From NCBI RefSeq assembly GCF_000237925.1, contig NC_031495.1, positions 35,743,511-35,807,510 of the forward strand: a DNA stretch of 64,000 nt. Direction: 5' to 3'. The DNA is from Schistosoma mansoni. Its lineage: Eukaryota > Platyhelminthes > Trematoda > Strigeidida > Schistosomatidae. Below are positions 38,501 to 48,804 of the stretch, piece by piece (positions within the stretch are counted from its first letter, which is position 1; every line of letters begins with the position of its first letter). The position numbers and the translations under genes are program-made. The notes below the pieces were generated by a model that did not search any database, was not told the origin of the DNA, and saw nothing but the letters and a program-made list of their open reading frames with translations.

Positions 38501-41500
38501 ACAATTTCATTCATTTTGAAAGTCTGATAGTCATAGGTGTACTGATACGTGCATACTCCTCGGTCGAGGTCAGTGTATTAATCAGAATCATAGTTAGAGC
38601 CTATTTCGACATATCTCTTATTGGTCACTGTAGTGTTGTGCGGCCCGGATAGCTCAGTGATTACGTCTCTGACTGTGGAGGTGGGCGACACGGGATCGAA
38701 TTCGTCATGGAGCATCATTTCCCTGAAGATTACAAGCACACCTTGCTGAAGAGTGCCAAATAACACGAAACCAAGGTCCAGGGTTTCCTGTCGACTACCT
38801 TCGAACACCATCTTACGGATAAATATTTGCCCGCAAATGCCCTGGTACCGCCGAGTGTGGAGAGAGTCAGCTCTCCCCTTCGAAATGCTCTCACATGGCT
38901 ACGCGTCTTACGATTTTAACTTGAGGATCAACAGTTTATAAAAGAAATTAATAAATCTCATAACGACTAACAAAAACAATGGGACTAAAACGGATGATAT
39001 ACAACGGCTTGCGAAACACACAGAAACCTCGACAAATTATTTAACCATGTGGTATTTTTCTTCTGAGTATATTTTATAGTACTGATCGTTTAATTACGCA
39101 TCAAGACTACTGTTATTGCTTTAATTGAATTTATTTCAGTTAAAGTAATCCCCAAGAGTACCGTTTTTTTCTAGAGAGGTTTATCATCTGCACTTTTTGA
39201 GTACAAATACAAAAAAGCTAAGGACACTGGTACTCACTTTCCTTCGTTGAGTATATCTTTGAGTATTTTTTGCATCCATAAGTGTTAAGGTCTTTTTCGT
39301 AGATATCGAAGTCGGATTTTTTTGTCTTTTTATTGTTGTTCGGTAGTTATATACAAACATCTGTTTTTGTTTGTGTTCAGAGTCTATCACCCATCAAGCC
39401 TTAAAAGGCACTTATTTTAGGGATCAGTTTTCGTTTATGTTCTTCCTGTGAGATCACAAAACAATTTTATGGCGCAAGTAAGACGTCGTTGTGGCAGACC
39501 TGAATGCTATTTCCCGGTCGACGATGGAATGCAATGTGACAACTGCGATAAGTTTTATCACAATGTGTGCACCGGACTCACACCGGTTGCACACAAAGGG
39601 TGCAAAAAGTCACCATCACGTTGATTGTGCAAAGCATGCTGTTCTGGAAAGTTTCTGATGACTCTTGAGACGACTGAGCTGCTGAACATAGCTAGAAAAC
39701 TGCCCTCATATAAACAGGTAGCAGGAGATGAGCAGAATTCGGTTCTCGAGGAAATAGAGAGCGTTATTATGAGCCCAGCTTTGGATTTGAATGAGGCCAT
39801 CAAGGTGGACCACATTAGAAAAGCGGATAACGAGCATGCAGATGTAGGCATTGTTACAGGGAAAAAGAAAAAGCACGCTGAGAAGAAACAAACTATAAGC
39901 AGTACTAAGATATGTGAATCTACGGTTTCAGTTCCAGATTCACATACTAATGCAAAACAGACTGGGGGAGCAAAGCCTAAGTAGTGTAAAGGATGTGACC
40001 GAGAGACAAAATAAGGCAAATGATTGGCTCACAGTCACACTCAGAAAAAGAAAAGTAAGAAAACAGAATGAGACCTCTGGGTTTGACGCGAAATCGGATT
40101 GCAGAGAGATTTCAGGAATTAAAATTCTACAGTGTGTTAAGACGGACCTCCCTGACAGGTCAGCCATTTTTTATAAGTTGAAAGAATCTTCTGAAAAGGA
40201 ACTATAGGCTAGATTCGAGTACGACCTCAGTCGCACTAAGTCCTTAATAAGCAAGCTACTCCCAGAAAGTTTCAGGAGTTGGTTTCTGTAATCTTTATAG
40301 AATAGGACAAAAGGTAGATTTGAAGGTACTCAGAAAAGCCGCCTCTGAAAAGTTACTTTTGCCTCGACTGAAGAAAGAACCCTGATACTGGCTGACGTGG
40401 CCTGTCAAACAGTTAAGCCGGTACGTCCTGACTTATCGAAGGCAGGCATGGAGGCTATAAACTCTGCAGCATCGGCTGAAAACTGGATAATTGACTCAGG
40501 TGCATCAGTAGAAGAGGCATGGACACACTTCAGACAGTTATACAATCGGGTAACTCAATCATATATACCCTAGACAGTCCTAAAGAAGAAACACGGTCAT
40601 TCCTGAATAGGCCGGGATATTCGACGTTTACTAAGACAAATGAGCAAATGTTGAAATTTTGGCATCAGCCTTGACACAGCAAGCACTATGGAACGCTACA
40701 TGTTAGTAAGAAATGTGTATAATTAAAACCCGGGAAGCTCAGAGAAAATATAAAATGTGGTTGGAACAATCTACAACCAAGCAGCCTAAGAGACTTCTCG
40801 TACATAAATTACAAAACAAGGACTCAGCATTGGATTCCTAACCTGATTGAGGAAGGGAGGCGATCTGAAATGATAGAGAATGATTAGGAAAACGCAGAGG
40901 CTATGGTAGTTTTCACTCAAGAACCTCTTCTAGACGAAGAACTAGACCCAAATAAAAAGCCAATAAACCATCTGTTCACCATGGACTTGAATCAAGGCGA
41001 TGTACTTAAGGTTCTTAGCACCTTAGACACGGAAAAGTCGAAAGGACCGGATGAAGTACACCCCAAAATACTGAGACAAACTGCACAATATACCGCAGCC
41101 CCACTAACTGTGATATTCAATGTCACTTGACCAAGGTATGTTACCTACGGACTGGGTGCGATCGTCACTCCAATACATAAAACAGGACCAAGAAAACTTC
41201 CATCAAACTACAGACTCGTCAGCCTCACCAGTGTCGTAGTTAAAATACTGGAAAGAATAGTCAAATAGATAATAATAAAGCCAAGAACGAACAAAATACT
41301 AGTGGTATACAGGTTTTCACACCGAGTAATCAATTCTTAGAACCTAGACTAGACACTCACAAAACCATACTAGAAAAGGAATAACATAAACCATAGGCCT
41401 TCTGTCCTTACTACACAAATCTGAATCTGTATTAAAGTTATATTTATTCAGACAGTTCAAATGACTTTGGACTCCAAGCACTAAGCTCAATTACTAATCA

Positions 41501-42065
41501 TTTAACACTATTCCAGTTTCACTTTATACGCTGATTGGATAGCTAACAAGGGATGCGAGAGTTAATATATTAGAGGAATTTAGGTGTGGTTATCAAACAA
41601 TACTATACAATCATGATATACACATTTAGAATAATTCGACTCAGTACATAAATATTATCTCTGAACTAGACAAGACAAATGGGTCGAAACAATTTGAAGC
41701 TTACCTGAAGATCTTGCACTACAGTTACTATGTGAATCAGTGTATCCTTCATGTTTAATTGTCTTCAAGGAACGCGTGCTGTCACTAATTGACTGTGTCC
41801 TAGAGTGCGAACGACAGGCTGCTTCATAAATAGCAGCACTAGCAGCCTCGAGACTCAGAGGCACAGGGGGTGGGGAAAGAACAAGCCTTTCATACTCTTC
41901 AGAAGAAATATCACCCATATGTTGAATGTCAAGCGACTTTTGTCCCACTGGGACCAATAAATTGCCATTTTCGGGACGAGAACTTAAACATGGACTTTTG
42001 CAATGCTCTGATGACATATCATCTCCGGAATATGGCTTTTTGTTTTGATAAAGTACACCGTCCAT
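19598..42065 (-). CDS. CTDSPL: small CTD phosphatase (SCP/CTDSPL-like), seven exons
   Basis: HAD-superfamily Ser/Thr phosphatase of the SCP type, which dephosphorylates the RNA polymerase II C-terminal domain (Ser5) and related substrates. Exons on the minus strand: 42065-41705, 35352-34499, 33076-32972, 28004-27948, 23702-23610, 21139-20954 and 19912-19598. All junctions have GT/AG and matching phases, giving about 656 residues. Exon 2 has the RFLCCF motif of SCP N-termini. Exon 3 carries the catalytic [10 protein letters not shown] (nucleophile about D429, acid/base about D431). Then follow [52 protein letters not shown] and SWFGDLAD, in the same order as vertebrate CTDSP1/2/L. It differs in a Ser/Thr-rich N-terminal extension of about 400 residues (vertebrate SCPs total about 260-280) and an acidic tail. 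The start at 42065 follows an in-frame TGA. Introns reach 6.4 kb and hold many repeats. Confidence 0.93.
19913..20953. other. CTDSPL-like intron 6, no feature seen
   Basis: AT-rich intron sequence without recognisable repeat or exon. Confidence 0.6.
20954..21139 (-). CDS. CTDSPL: CTDSPL-like exon 6
   Basis: 62 codons, starting [10 protein letters not shown]. Contains KDLSRLGRD (motif III lysine) and VDNSP (motif IV). TTTTAG acceptor, GTAAGT donor. Confidence 0.96.
21735..22250 (+). repeat. schistosome-type 0.5-kb nonautonomous repeat in intron 5
   Basis: A GC-richer block in AT-rich intron DNA, with a sharp change of base composition. It begins TATTTATTTATTTAAACACA and ends near CAGGGCATTTGG. 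The open frames on both strands come from its composition and resemble no protein. Its last 80 or so bases (from TACGCGTGGCCATGTGAGAG) recur in the SINE-like unit at 38.8 and 49.7 kb. From memory this is a high-copy schistosome repeat; I cannot name it. Confidence 0.7.
22891..23192 (+). repeat. relict LTR related to the solo LTR at 38140-38455
   Basis: TGTTATAGTG...TATAACA, 302 bp. Shares with the 38-kb LTR the GCTGATTGG-like middle and the end ACTAAGCAAT...ATTATAACA. Diverged, no clear target duplication, no internal region. An old solo LTR fossil. Confidence 0.6.
23497..23532. repeat. (TA)n microsatellite
   Basis: About 18 TA units in intron 5, just downstream of exon 5 in the gene's direction. 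Confidence 0.95.
23610..23702 (-). CDS. CTDSPL: CTDSPL-like exon 5
   Basis: 31 codons, [20 protein letters not shown] and on to FTASLRK, TTTTAG acceptor and GTTAGT donor. Carries the conserved FTAS motif of HAD motif II. Confidence 0.96.
23703..27947. other. CTDSPL-like intron 4
   Basis: Mostly featureless AT-rich DNA. A LINE-like remnant (minus strand, about 24290-24340, TACTTGGTTGGAGTC) and a LINE tail at 26390-26465 are the only recognisable pieces. The frame at 26700-26954 has no recognisable product. Confidence 0.5.
26390..26465 (+). mobile_element. 3' tail of an SR3/Perere-3-type LINE
   Basis: GTGCTAATGAGGTATGGTAA followed by GGACCGATG and GACTGACTGA. This is the same 3' end as the LINE at 60620-60692, with almost everything upstream missing. 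Confidence 0.65.
27948..28004 (-). CDS. CTDSPL: CTDSPL-like exon 4 (57 bp)
   Basis: 19 codons, [19 protein letters not shown], between a TTCCAG acceptor and a GTTAGT donor. It fills exactly the gap between exons 3 and 5 in the family alignment (vertebrate ...NADFIIPVEI...). Confidence 0.93.
28005..30855. other. CTDSPL-like intron 3, first part, no feature seen
   Basis: AT-rich, no exon or recognisable repeat. Confidence 0.5.
30856..31570 (+). mobile_element. degenerate 3' part of an SR3/Perere-3-type LINE
   Basis: Matches the 59-60 kb LINE from the segment encoding LRHLWRRRDIRL through RLLVFDH and LRWLGHVLRMP to the 3' UTR, ending near GGATATGGCGACTCATACAG. Several indels and a long diverged 3' part show an old copy. 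It lies in intron 3 of the phosphatase gene, opposite to gene direction. Confidence 0.75.
31595..31725 (+). repeat. tRNA-related SINE-like remnant
   Basis: A-box-like GGTAGTTTGATGG (about 31608) and B-box-like GGTTTGAACCCC (about 31640), 30-35 bases apart. It cannot fold into a full cloverleaf, so it is a SINE head and not a tRNA gene. Confidence 0.45.
31726..32971. other. CTDSPL-like intron 3, last part
   Basis: AT-rich, no recognisable feature. Confidence 0.5.
32972..33076 (-). CDS. CTDSPL: CTDSPL-like exon 3 (catalytic motif)
   Basis: 35 codons, phase 0 at both ends, TTCAG acceptor and GTAAGT donor. Encodes [18 protein letters not shown] with the DxDxT nucleophile motif. Confidence 0.96.
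33077..34498. other. CTDSPL-like intron 2
   Basis: 1.4 kb, no recognisable feature. Overlapping open frames at 34.0-34.4 kb on both strands show no family signature. Confidence 0.5.
34499..35352 (-). CDS. CTDSPL: CTDSPL-like exon 2
   Basis: Acceptor TTTAAG, 854 bp, donor GTAAGT, leaving phase 0. Contains [11 protein letters not shown], like the Cys-rich FFCCF motif of SCP proteins, then a Lys/Ser-rich stretch ([13 protein letters not shown], a possible nuclear signal) and a long Ser/Asn/His-rich linker. The frame starts upstream of the first candidate start codon, which shows that it is an internal exon. Confidence 0.87.
35870..36960 (+). mobile_element. degenerate LTR-retroelement fossil
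   Basis: About 36060-36290 resembles a retroviral-type aspartic protease region (a stretch like RLQLDTAS, then NVTYQDET and DADLN). A purine tract (AGGGGGAAGG) before TGTTAGGAAT at about 36936 looks like the edge of a 3' LTR. It is heavily broken, with many interruptions, and old. The far end of the LTR is not clear. It lies in intron 1 of the phosphatase gene, antisense to it. Confidence 0.4.
36961..37945. other. CTDSPL-like intron 1, unassigned repeat-like sequence
   Basis: Probably further relict mobile DNA by its base composition, but I could not match it to a family or to another part of the window. Confidence 0.35.
38140..38455 (+). repeat. solo LTR with 5-bp target duplication
   Basis: TGTTAGTGGG...TTATAACA, 316 bp, flanked by GTGTC on both sides (38135-38139 and 38456-38460). 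The inverted copy at 50146-50150 has the empty site with a single GTGTC. No internal region remains, so it arose by LTR-LTR recombination of a full insertion. Confidence 0.92.
38641..38940 (+). repeat. tRNA-derived SINE
   Basis: Head with A box TAGCTCAGTGATTACG (about 38650) and B box GGATCGAATTC (38693-38703), the spacing of a tRNA gene. The body contains the module ending GCCATGTGAGAGCA (minus-strand sense), shared with the repeat at 22.2 kb. The same SINE lies inverted at 49668-49972 within the same unit. Confidence 0.75.
39469..41280 (+). mobile_element. CR1-clade (SR1/Perere-like) LINE, degenerate
   Basis: ORF1 (39469-39984) starts [19 protein letters not shown] and continues with [12 protein letters not shown] and CKACC, a PHD-like zinc finger known in CR1 ORF1 proteins. 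One in-frame TGA (39622-39624) interrupts it. Downstream, about 40440-40600 and 40860-41275 encode parts of ORF2, including [15 protein letters not shown] and [20 protein letters not shown], the start of a CR1 reverse transcriptase. The rest of RT is missing. Inserted in intron 1 of the phosphatase gene, antisense to it. Confidence 0.8.
41281..41704. other. CTDSPL-like intron 1, 5' part
   Basis: AT-rich, no feature beyond the exon 1 donor. Confidence 0.5.
41705..42065 (-). CDS. CTDSPL: CTDSPL-like exon 1
   Basis: 120 codons plus one base, starting [16 protein letters not shown]. Low-complexity Ser/Pro/Leu sequence, probably disordered. The donor is G|GTAAGC, phase 1, which fits exon 2. An in-frame TGA lies 12 bases upstream of the ATG. 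Confidence 0.8.
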
Positions 42066-42609
42066 AAGACCCAGTCATTTAGGGGGACAACAAGCTGGAA
42101 AATTTGGCACAATGCAGGCGGGTCATCGGTGAGAGGTGAAATCGTTGGTTAATTAAAACTAAACTTCAGGATGGTTCAAATGGTAAACATGGTTCTGGAC
42201 GGAGTGGAAGAAGCTTTTCGCCTAACTGGCTTCCGTATCTAGTAGAAGTGGACCACCGATGCCTCCAGGTAGGAACTTAGGTATATTAACGACAAAAGAG
42301 GAAAAAGAAGAAAAAGAGTTGCTAAACCATAGTAAGATACTGTCTTTAGTCCTTAGGAATATGTCGAGTTTTCTCACAAAGGACTACTGGGGATTTGCTT
42401 AAACTAGCTCAGCAGGCTGCGAATCCATCATTTGATTACTCTTAAGGAGTAGACGGTGTGTCAACAATCCGTTCTGATGTGTTATATATCCAGTTTCTGG
42501 GTATTGCTCCTGAGGTTTGTGTTGGAACTAAGCCTCAGTAAGTGTTTAAAGAGGTTTTGAGGATGTTATAAGTCGTAAGAAGGTCACCTCTAAGACTCAC
42601 GTACTCTAA
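42066..42609 (-). promoter_or_regulatory. presumed 5' flank of the CTDSPL-like gene
   Basis: Region upstream of the first ATG. No TATA box or initiator is convincing. A transcription start is expected here only by position. Confidence 0.25.
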
Positions 42610-43135
42610 TGGGTTTTGGTTTAGTGATTAAAGGCACTCTTCATAAGACTTGAATTTGAGTCTCCGAACTGATTTCTCGGCTCACCGTCGGATACGGTCC
42701 AGAATGTCCTTATCCCTTTGGAATGAGGGAGGAAATACTGTTTCCGTACTCTAAATTTGGACGAATAAACTGTTGAACATTATGTGGAAAGTTTTTTCGT
42801 CGAACTGACCAGTACAAGGTTTACTCGCAAGGCTTTGTTGTCGCAGTTAGTGTAAGAGTTCAGTTCGTTGAGTGCCAACACTCCTACATATTTTGGAAAA
42901 CGTGGGATACCTCTAGAGAGGAGTTACCTAAGTTTTAGTCTACAACATGTCTCAGATGGACTCCCTTACACGTTGAAGCTTTAAAGTTCAGTTCGTTTTC
43001 GTCTGCCCAACTTTGAAGTCGAGTGACATCCTCCTGATGTGACAGTTTATCCACTCGGTTGCATACTTCTCTTCTGAGTTTCACGTCATCAGCGAAAAGT
43101 AATAAATGTGACGGTGATGTGAAACAAAGTATCAT
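42610..43135 (-). mobile_element. CR1-type reverse transcriptase fragment
   Basis: The minus strand encodes LLLFADDVKLRREV, then DVTRLQSWADENELNF, and further on RRFDEQTFHTLFNTFIRPNL and KRDKDILDRIRR, in the order of a CR1 reverse transcriptase from its FADD motif to the thumb. Frame changes and missing ends show a dead copy. It could come from the same family as the LINE at 39.5-41.3 kb, in opposite orientation. Confidence 0.8.
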
Positions 43136-43329
43136 TCAACGAAGTAGGAATTTTAATTGAAGCGAAATGATCATTTTCGTTTCTTCCCGAGGACTAGTTT
43201 AAAGTCATTTATTTTTCTACTAGATATATCCAGGTGTTAATGGACGGTACTAGGTTATTAGGAATGCATGATTCACTCTATCATTTAAAAAATCTCCGCG
43301 TATTTAAATGCCATATGCTAGTTTTTTAA
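43136..43329. other. spacer between two LINE fragments
   Basis: AT-rich, no feature seen. Confidence 0.4.
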
Positions 43330-45070
43330 GTTGTCGACTGATTAGACGGTTCGTTCCCAAAACTGAGAACTCCACATGTAGCCCCTCCGGGGGCTACTGT
43401 CGGTCCCAAGCCCTGATAAAGAGGGAGGGTTGAGCATGAGGATAAGGACCTCATCCCGTAGGAAACTAACTCGCTAAAAAACGTTAACTAGGAAAAATTA
43501 TTCAAACCATTTTAAACTGCCCTGGGAGTTGAAGGAAGAATTATGACGCCTCATGATGAAAGCCGAGATTCTTCGGAGGTCATAGTGTCGATGCCCATTC
43601 TGACAACCAGAACAACAATTTTTATGGGTACATGGAACGTCCAGACAATGTGCGAGACCCGAATTGCTGCAGAAATGGGGAGATACAACAAGAAGAACAA
43701 GTACCAACAGACTGGAAAGAATGACTTCTGATCAAGATACCAAAGAAAGGCGATCTCAGCAAGTGTGATAACTACAGGGGCATCACCCTTCTCTCAATAC
43801 CAAGAATAGTCTTCAACAGGATGTTGTAAAACAAAATGAAGGACTCCATAGACGCCCAGCTTCGAGATTGACAGACTGAATTCGGTAAGGATCGATCGTG
43901 GACAGACCAAATCGCAACTCTACGGATCATCGTGGAACAATCAATCGAATGGAATTCATCACTCTACATCAACTTCATTGACTACGAGAAGGCATTTGAT
44001 AGAGTGGACAGGACAACACTATGGAGGCTTCTTCGATACTACGGAGTGCCTGCCTGAGAAGATAGTCAATATCATACGGAATTCCTATGATGGATTAAAC
44101 TGCCAAATCGTTCATGGAGGACAACTCACCGACTCATTCGAGGTAAAGACCGGTGTTAGGCAAGGTCGCTTACTCGCACCCTTTCTCTTTCTCCTGGTGA
44201 TCGACTGGATCATGAAGACGTCAACATCTGAGGGGAAGCACGGGATACAGTGGACAGGCAAGATGCAGCTTGACGATTTAGACTTCGCGGATGATCTGGC
44301 TCTTCTATCACAAACGCAACAACAAATGCAGGAGAAAACGACCAGTGTAGCAGCAGCTTCAGCAGCAGTAGGTCTCAATATAAACAAAAGGAAAAACAAG
44401 ATTCTCCGATACAATACAGCATGCATCTATCGAATCACACTTGACGGAGAAGCTTTGCACGATGTGAAAACTCACATATCTGAGCAACATCATTGATGAG
44501 CACGATGGATCTGATGCAGATATGAAGGCTCGAATCGGCAAAGCGAGAGCAGCATATTTACAACCGAAGTACATCTGGAACTCAGAATGATTATCAACCA
44601 ACACCAAAATCAGAATTTTCAGTGCAAATATCAAGACAGTTCTACTGTATGGGGCGGAAACTTGGAGAACTACGAAAGCCATCATCCAGAAGATACAAGT
44701 GTTTATTAACAGTTGTCTACGCAAAAAACTTCGGATCCGTTGGCCAGACACTATCAGAAACAACCTACTGTAGGAGAGAACAAACCAGATTCCAGTGAAC
44801 GAAGAAATCGGGAAGAAACACAGGAAGTGGATGGGACACACATTGAGAAAATCACCTCACTGTGTCACAAGACAAGCCCTCACATGGAATCCTGAAGGCC
44901 AAAGGAAAAGAGGAAGTCCGAAGAACACATTCTGTAGAAACGGAAACAGATATGGGAAGAATGAACTGCAACTGGACAGAACTAGAAAGGAAGGCCCAGG
45001 ACAGAGTGGGTTGGAGAATGCTGGTCGGCGGCCTATGTTCCATAGGGATTAAAAGGCGTAAGCAAGTAAT
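43330..45070 (+). mobile_element. SR2/RTE-type LINE with internal deletion
   Basis: The 5' end keeps the leader (CCCCTCCGGGGGCTACTGTC at about 43382) and the start of the endonuclease (TWNVQTMCETR). Near 43690 the sequence jumps to the reverse transcriptase (KIPKKGDLSKCDNYRGITLL). It then runs through FIDYEKAFDRVD, TGVRQGRLLAPFLF and FADDLALLSQTQQQMQ to the end ([18 protein letters not shown], 45050). Most of the endonuclease and linker is missing. Several frame changes are present. Full-length RTE elements of this type are near 4 kb; this copy is 1.7 kb. Confidence 0.88.
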
Positions 45071-46939
45071 TCCAAAAATCGAGGAGCAATCTAAGGGCTC
45101 AACGTATTTTCTGAGATTTAGCCAGACGGGACATGTATTGAAGTGGGAAAAAACAGACAAAAGACTCCATTTACAACTCAAGAGAAGAAAGCGAGAAATT
45201 TATATCGGTTTATTTTACACGTTCAGCCAACACCCAGACTGTAGGAAGGCTGTATGAAAATGTGTGGGAAGTTATCTAGCCTACTCTAGAAGATGCTTAG
45301 CTAATGAGCCTGCAAAGATACCAGCCAGTATATAATTTCTAGATGCCCAAACGTATAGTATAGAATTTGGAACCAGACATGAATGACCATTCTAATCCTC
45401 CTGTGGAATCACTTAACAGGAACGATCTGGGCAACTTAACATCTCATGGGTCCTGGTGAAATCATCCTGTATACTTATGTTGTTGAGTGCGAAAATCTTC
45501 AAGAAAAACCATGGGTCATGAAAACATCATTACAATATTCCTTTGCAGTGGTATTGTAATCGAGTGAAATTACACCGTCACATCCGTTCAAGATGTATTT
45601 GCTACGGTGACAGAAAGGCAATTACAGTGTCCCCTTGTTGTCTTATCACTAGTCTAATGAGCATGCAGTGCGGACGGAATGGAAGGGTACACAGACAAGA
45701 CAGGGCTGTCGTATAAGCCGATCCCTCCCATTTTTTGTGTCGCGTATTTCTAACCCTGAAAATTAGTGCCACTCAGCATTCAGTGATTGCTACTAGTATC
45801 AATATCATGTTGTTTGCTGACCTTACGAGTTTAAAAGCTGTATAGACTTATGACTGAAATATTTAGCAGGATTTGTAAGATTGACAGGTATTAAAATAAG
45901 ATGTTCGAACAATAGATTATTAAAGATGACTTCATAATGAAACATGAACAAGTGAGCTGTTATTTAGTGCCTCGCGAAACACTATGAAAGTCATCTATAG
46001 ATTATCGAGATAGATGATCTGCATCGAATGATTTGGGGCCCACAAGACTTCGACCAATAAGCTAACACTGAAGTCACACCTCACGGTCAGCACCTAACGT
46101 GGATTACCCCTTCACTGTTTCAAGGCACTAAGGCTGGTCTGATGACAATCAAAGAACATTATTACATAAATATATTAACAAGAATGGGTACAAAGAAGAT
46201 AGTGTGACCACCACCGCATGGGTTAGTTCATGGCGTGCGATGGGATGATAAGTTTTGGATGTCCTTGATTTTGACGGGGATAGATGAACTGTTAGAAAAT
46301 TAGTGACCCAACTGCCGGCTAGAGCACAGTGACATTCCACTGGCCATACATGTATATATGCAGAGCTACAGCTCTGTTTACCTATCGCCAGACGTCTAAA
46401 TAAAGATTTTCACTTAACTGGAAAGAAATTGTATAAATAAAATTTATGACAGGTGGAATGTGTGGTATTTGTGCTTGATTTTGAATTCCAAATACAATGC
46501 TGTAACATTAGCAACACGGTAATATAGAAACGGACTTTGATTTGAAGTTATTGGTTAACTGACTGATTGGATCGATGCATTTAAATGGGAGGCTGTGGTT
46601 TATTAGAAGCTAATTGAACTGAGGATATACACGCATTTCATCGGGGGACTTACCTCAACAGCGATTTCAGCCAACTGATTGAGTTGCTCTCTAAAATGCG
46701 TTCGTTCGTGCAAGTTTGGTAGATATTTGTTCTGTGGCGAATTTCACTCATGTAACCCATGTGCATTTCGTTATGATAAATGCTTTAAATATGGTAAAAT
46801 TGGACACACAGGTGGTTTTAAACACTACTCTTTATTTCTCTTAAACTAATTCTAAGCCTTGGATCCTATTAAGTTGAGTGTTTCGAATGATAATTTATCT
46901 TTATCAACACATAGTCATAGAAGTCCAGAATTAAATGGA
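45071..46939. other. repeat-derived spacer, poorly resolved
   Basis: Weak traces only: an RT-like patch around 45690-45830 (RQGC, then LFAD-like residues) and a CCHC-like knuckle around 46735-46820 (CFKYGKIGH), which suggests a decayed retroelement gag. No host exon seen. Confidence 0.35.
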
Positions 46940-47952
46940 ACGCATGATCAATGTGAGACAAAATCGTTTGTTTCTAGCAAGCACTGATTATAAACATGGG
47001 GCAAGAGACATCGTCTTACATGGCGACCCTCTGCACGAAATCAACGATGGACTCAAATAAACCATATTGCCATCAGCCATCGTCTGAGAAGCTCGATGGA
47101 GGATTGTCGCTCGTACTGGAATACATGTTTAGACTCTGACCATGCTCTAATACGAGCACGCATTTGCTTGCGCCTCAATGAACACAGAAAAGCAACATTA
47201 AGAAGACCCACTAGAATTGAACTCAGTGACAAGAAAGCCACAAGTGGATTCCAGGAACAACTGAAGTCACACTTGGACCAGTTTGAAGACGAGGCTGACC
47301 CAGATGTTGCTCGGAAAGGTGTAAAAACAGCTGTGACACCTATCAGCGATTCAAACCAAACGGTTGCGAAAAACCAAGAGACATATCTACTAAGTTCATT
47401 GCACTGATAGATTTTCGTAAATACATCTCATCGGGCTATAAACACAATGAAGAACGAAAACAAATTAGATCTAGACAGATCAAAGGTCAAAGGAACGACC
47501 TTGAACAGTGGTGGACAACGAGAGCAGAAGAGAGGGAAAAGGCAGCGGCTATAGGCAACAACAGACAACTCTTCGGAGTAATAAAAGAAACCGGGTATGA
47601 AGAGTCAATTCTAAACGACACAATCTCAGAAAACGCTGAAACGGTAAACCGTTCTCAGCTCAGACGTTTAGAAAGAGGGCTTGAAAACTATAGTGGTGTT
47701 CAGCTAGCATTCAGATACTACAGACCAACCCACTATTGTCAAACAACCTGAATGGAATATTGAAGTAGGTCCGCCGACTCTAGCTGAAGCGCAAAAGCCT
47801 ATCGCAAATCGGAAACCAGGAAGACCAACCGTTCCAAATGAACTGCCTTCAGAGGTCGTTAAATGTTGTTGTCCGATTTTAGAGGTAAGGATGACCAATA
47901 TCTCCGATAAAACCTGGGAGTTCGATTTCATCCGGAAGATGATGCAGGTATT
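46940..47952 (+). mobile_element. SR3/Perere-3-type LINE, endonuclease-to-RT linker fragment
   Basis: Encodes the end of the endonuclease (RHRLTWRPSARNQRWTQINH, LDSDHALIRARICLRL), the linker (NDLEQWWTTRAEEREKAAAI) and EWNIEVGPPTLAEA before the reverse transcriptase. It stops at the start of an LTR-derived block, at nearly the coding position where the LINE copy at 59030 starts. Frame changes are present. Confidence 0.78.
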
Positions 47953-48258
47953 TGTAATTTGACAACAATTTAACCAGCAACACCTATAAAAGAATCGTGC
48001 CCACTCAGTGAAATCAGAACTCAGAAGCGAGGGGGGTCGGAGATATATTTGGTAGATTACAAATATATCGAGAAGTAACTGATCTGGACTGGCTAGCGAT
48101 TGCAGGAGATTTCGAGAACGGTGTTTCCACTCCTGATCTGGTGTGGATGCATGACCGAGCGCCTTCAGAGTAGTTGAGTCCATTAAAACTAATGTGGTCA
48201 GCATCCAATGTCGAACACTTACAGAGCTATTCATTTTGGGGATTTATTTACCGCTACA
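47953..48258 (+). repeat. LTR-like block L, copy at 48 kb
   Basis: 306 bp, ends TGTA...CTACA, with CCTATAAAAG near one end. About 99% identical to 63328-63632. The same block in inverted form lies at about 49400-49512. Confidence 0.8.
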
Positions 48259-48770
48259 CATCACTCCCTACCTGGTGGGGGTAGTGACAAACCATAAGAC
48301 GTGGCCAGACAGAAGTTTAAACCCAATGAGTTGGTCGTTGGTAAACACTCTTCTGACAGCGTGCTATGTTCAGCAGCGTCTGATCGTCTTTCCTTACTAT
48401 GAAGTACAATATGGTAATAAAGAAACAAAGTACAATCAAAATTTCGCTTCCTCGTAAACTGTATCGTTCCTTTTACCGTCTTTCCCAGCCGTCCTAGAAA
48501 AAAATGTAAATGCATGTCTAAATACAATCGTACGCGCATAAGAGCTCAAAGCAGGCGAAAAGAGGTGAATAAACTCGTACACATGCTATAGTGTAAAAGC
48601 GATTTTTGAAGGATTTTTGGTTCAGTGTTTATGAAAAATAATTAAATATACACATTTTAGCAAAAAAATTGGTTATTTTCGGAATAAATATGTAATTATA
48701 AGCATATTTAAGTTTTGCTATATTTAATAGAAGGGAAAATCAAGATAAAGCAAAATGTTAACTAGTATCA
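48259..48770 (+). repeat. LTR-associated block N, copy at 48 kb
   Basis: Follows block L. Begins CATCACTCCCTACCTGGTGG and ends in an A-rich stretch. Matches 63633-64000 with a handful of differences, and 7946-8486 and 1127-1600 more distantly. Confidence 0.75.
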
Positions 48771-48804
48771 TATGTACAATAGTCATTAAAATGTTCTGGG
48801 AATC

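Larger units (their letters stand above)
37946..39165 (-). repeat. permuted repeat unit (blocks X, Y, Z) with solo LTR insertion
   Basis: Near-identical in pieces to the inverted copy at 49513-50450. Block X (37946-38139) encodes, on the minus strand, [13 protein letters not shown] to GKGG. Block Y (38456-39080) holds the tRNA-related SINE. Block Z (about 39085-39160) encodes [16 protein letters not shown] and a stop. On the minus strand the order is Z, Y, X, while the 50-kb copy reads Y, X, Z. An LTR has inserted between X and Y. The element class is unknown. Confidence 0.65.
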
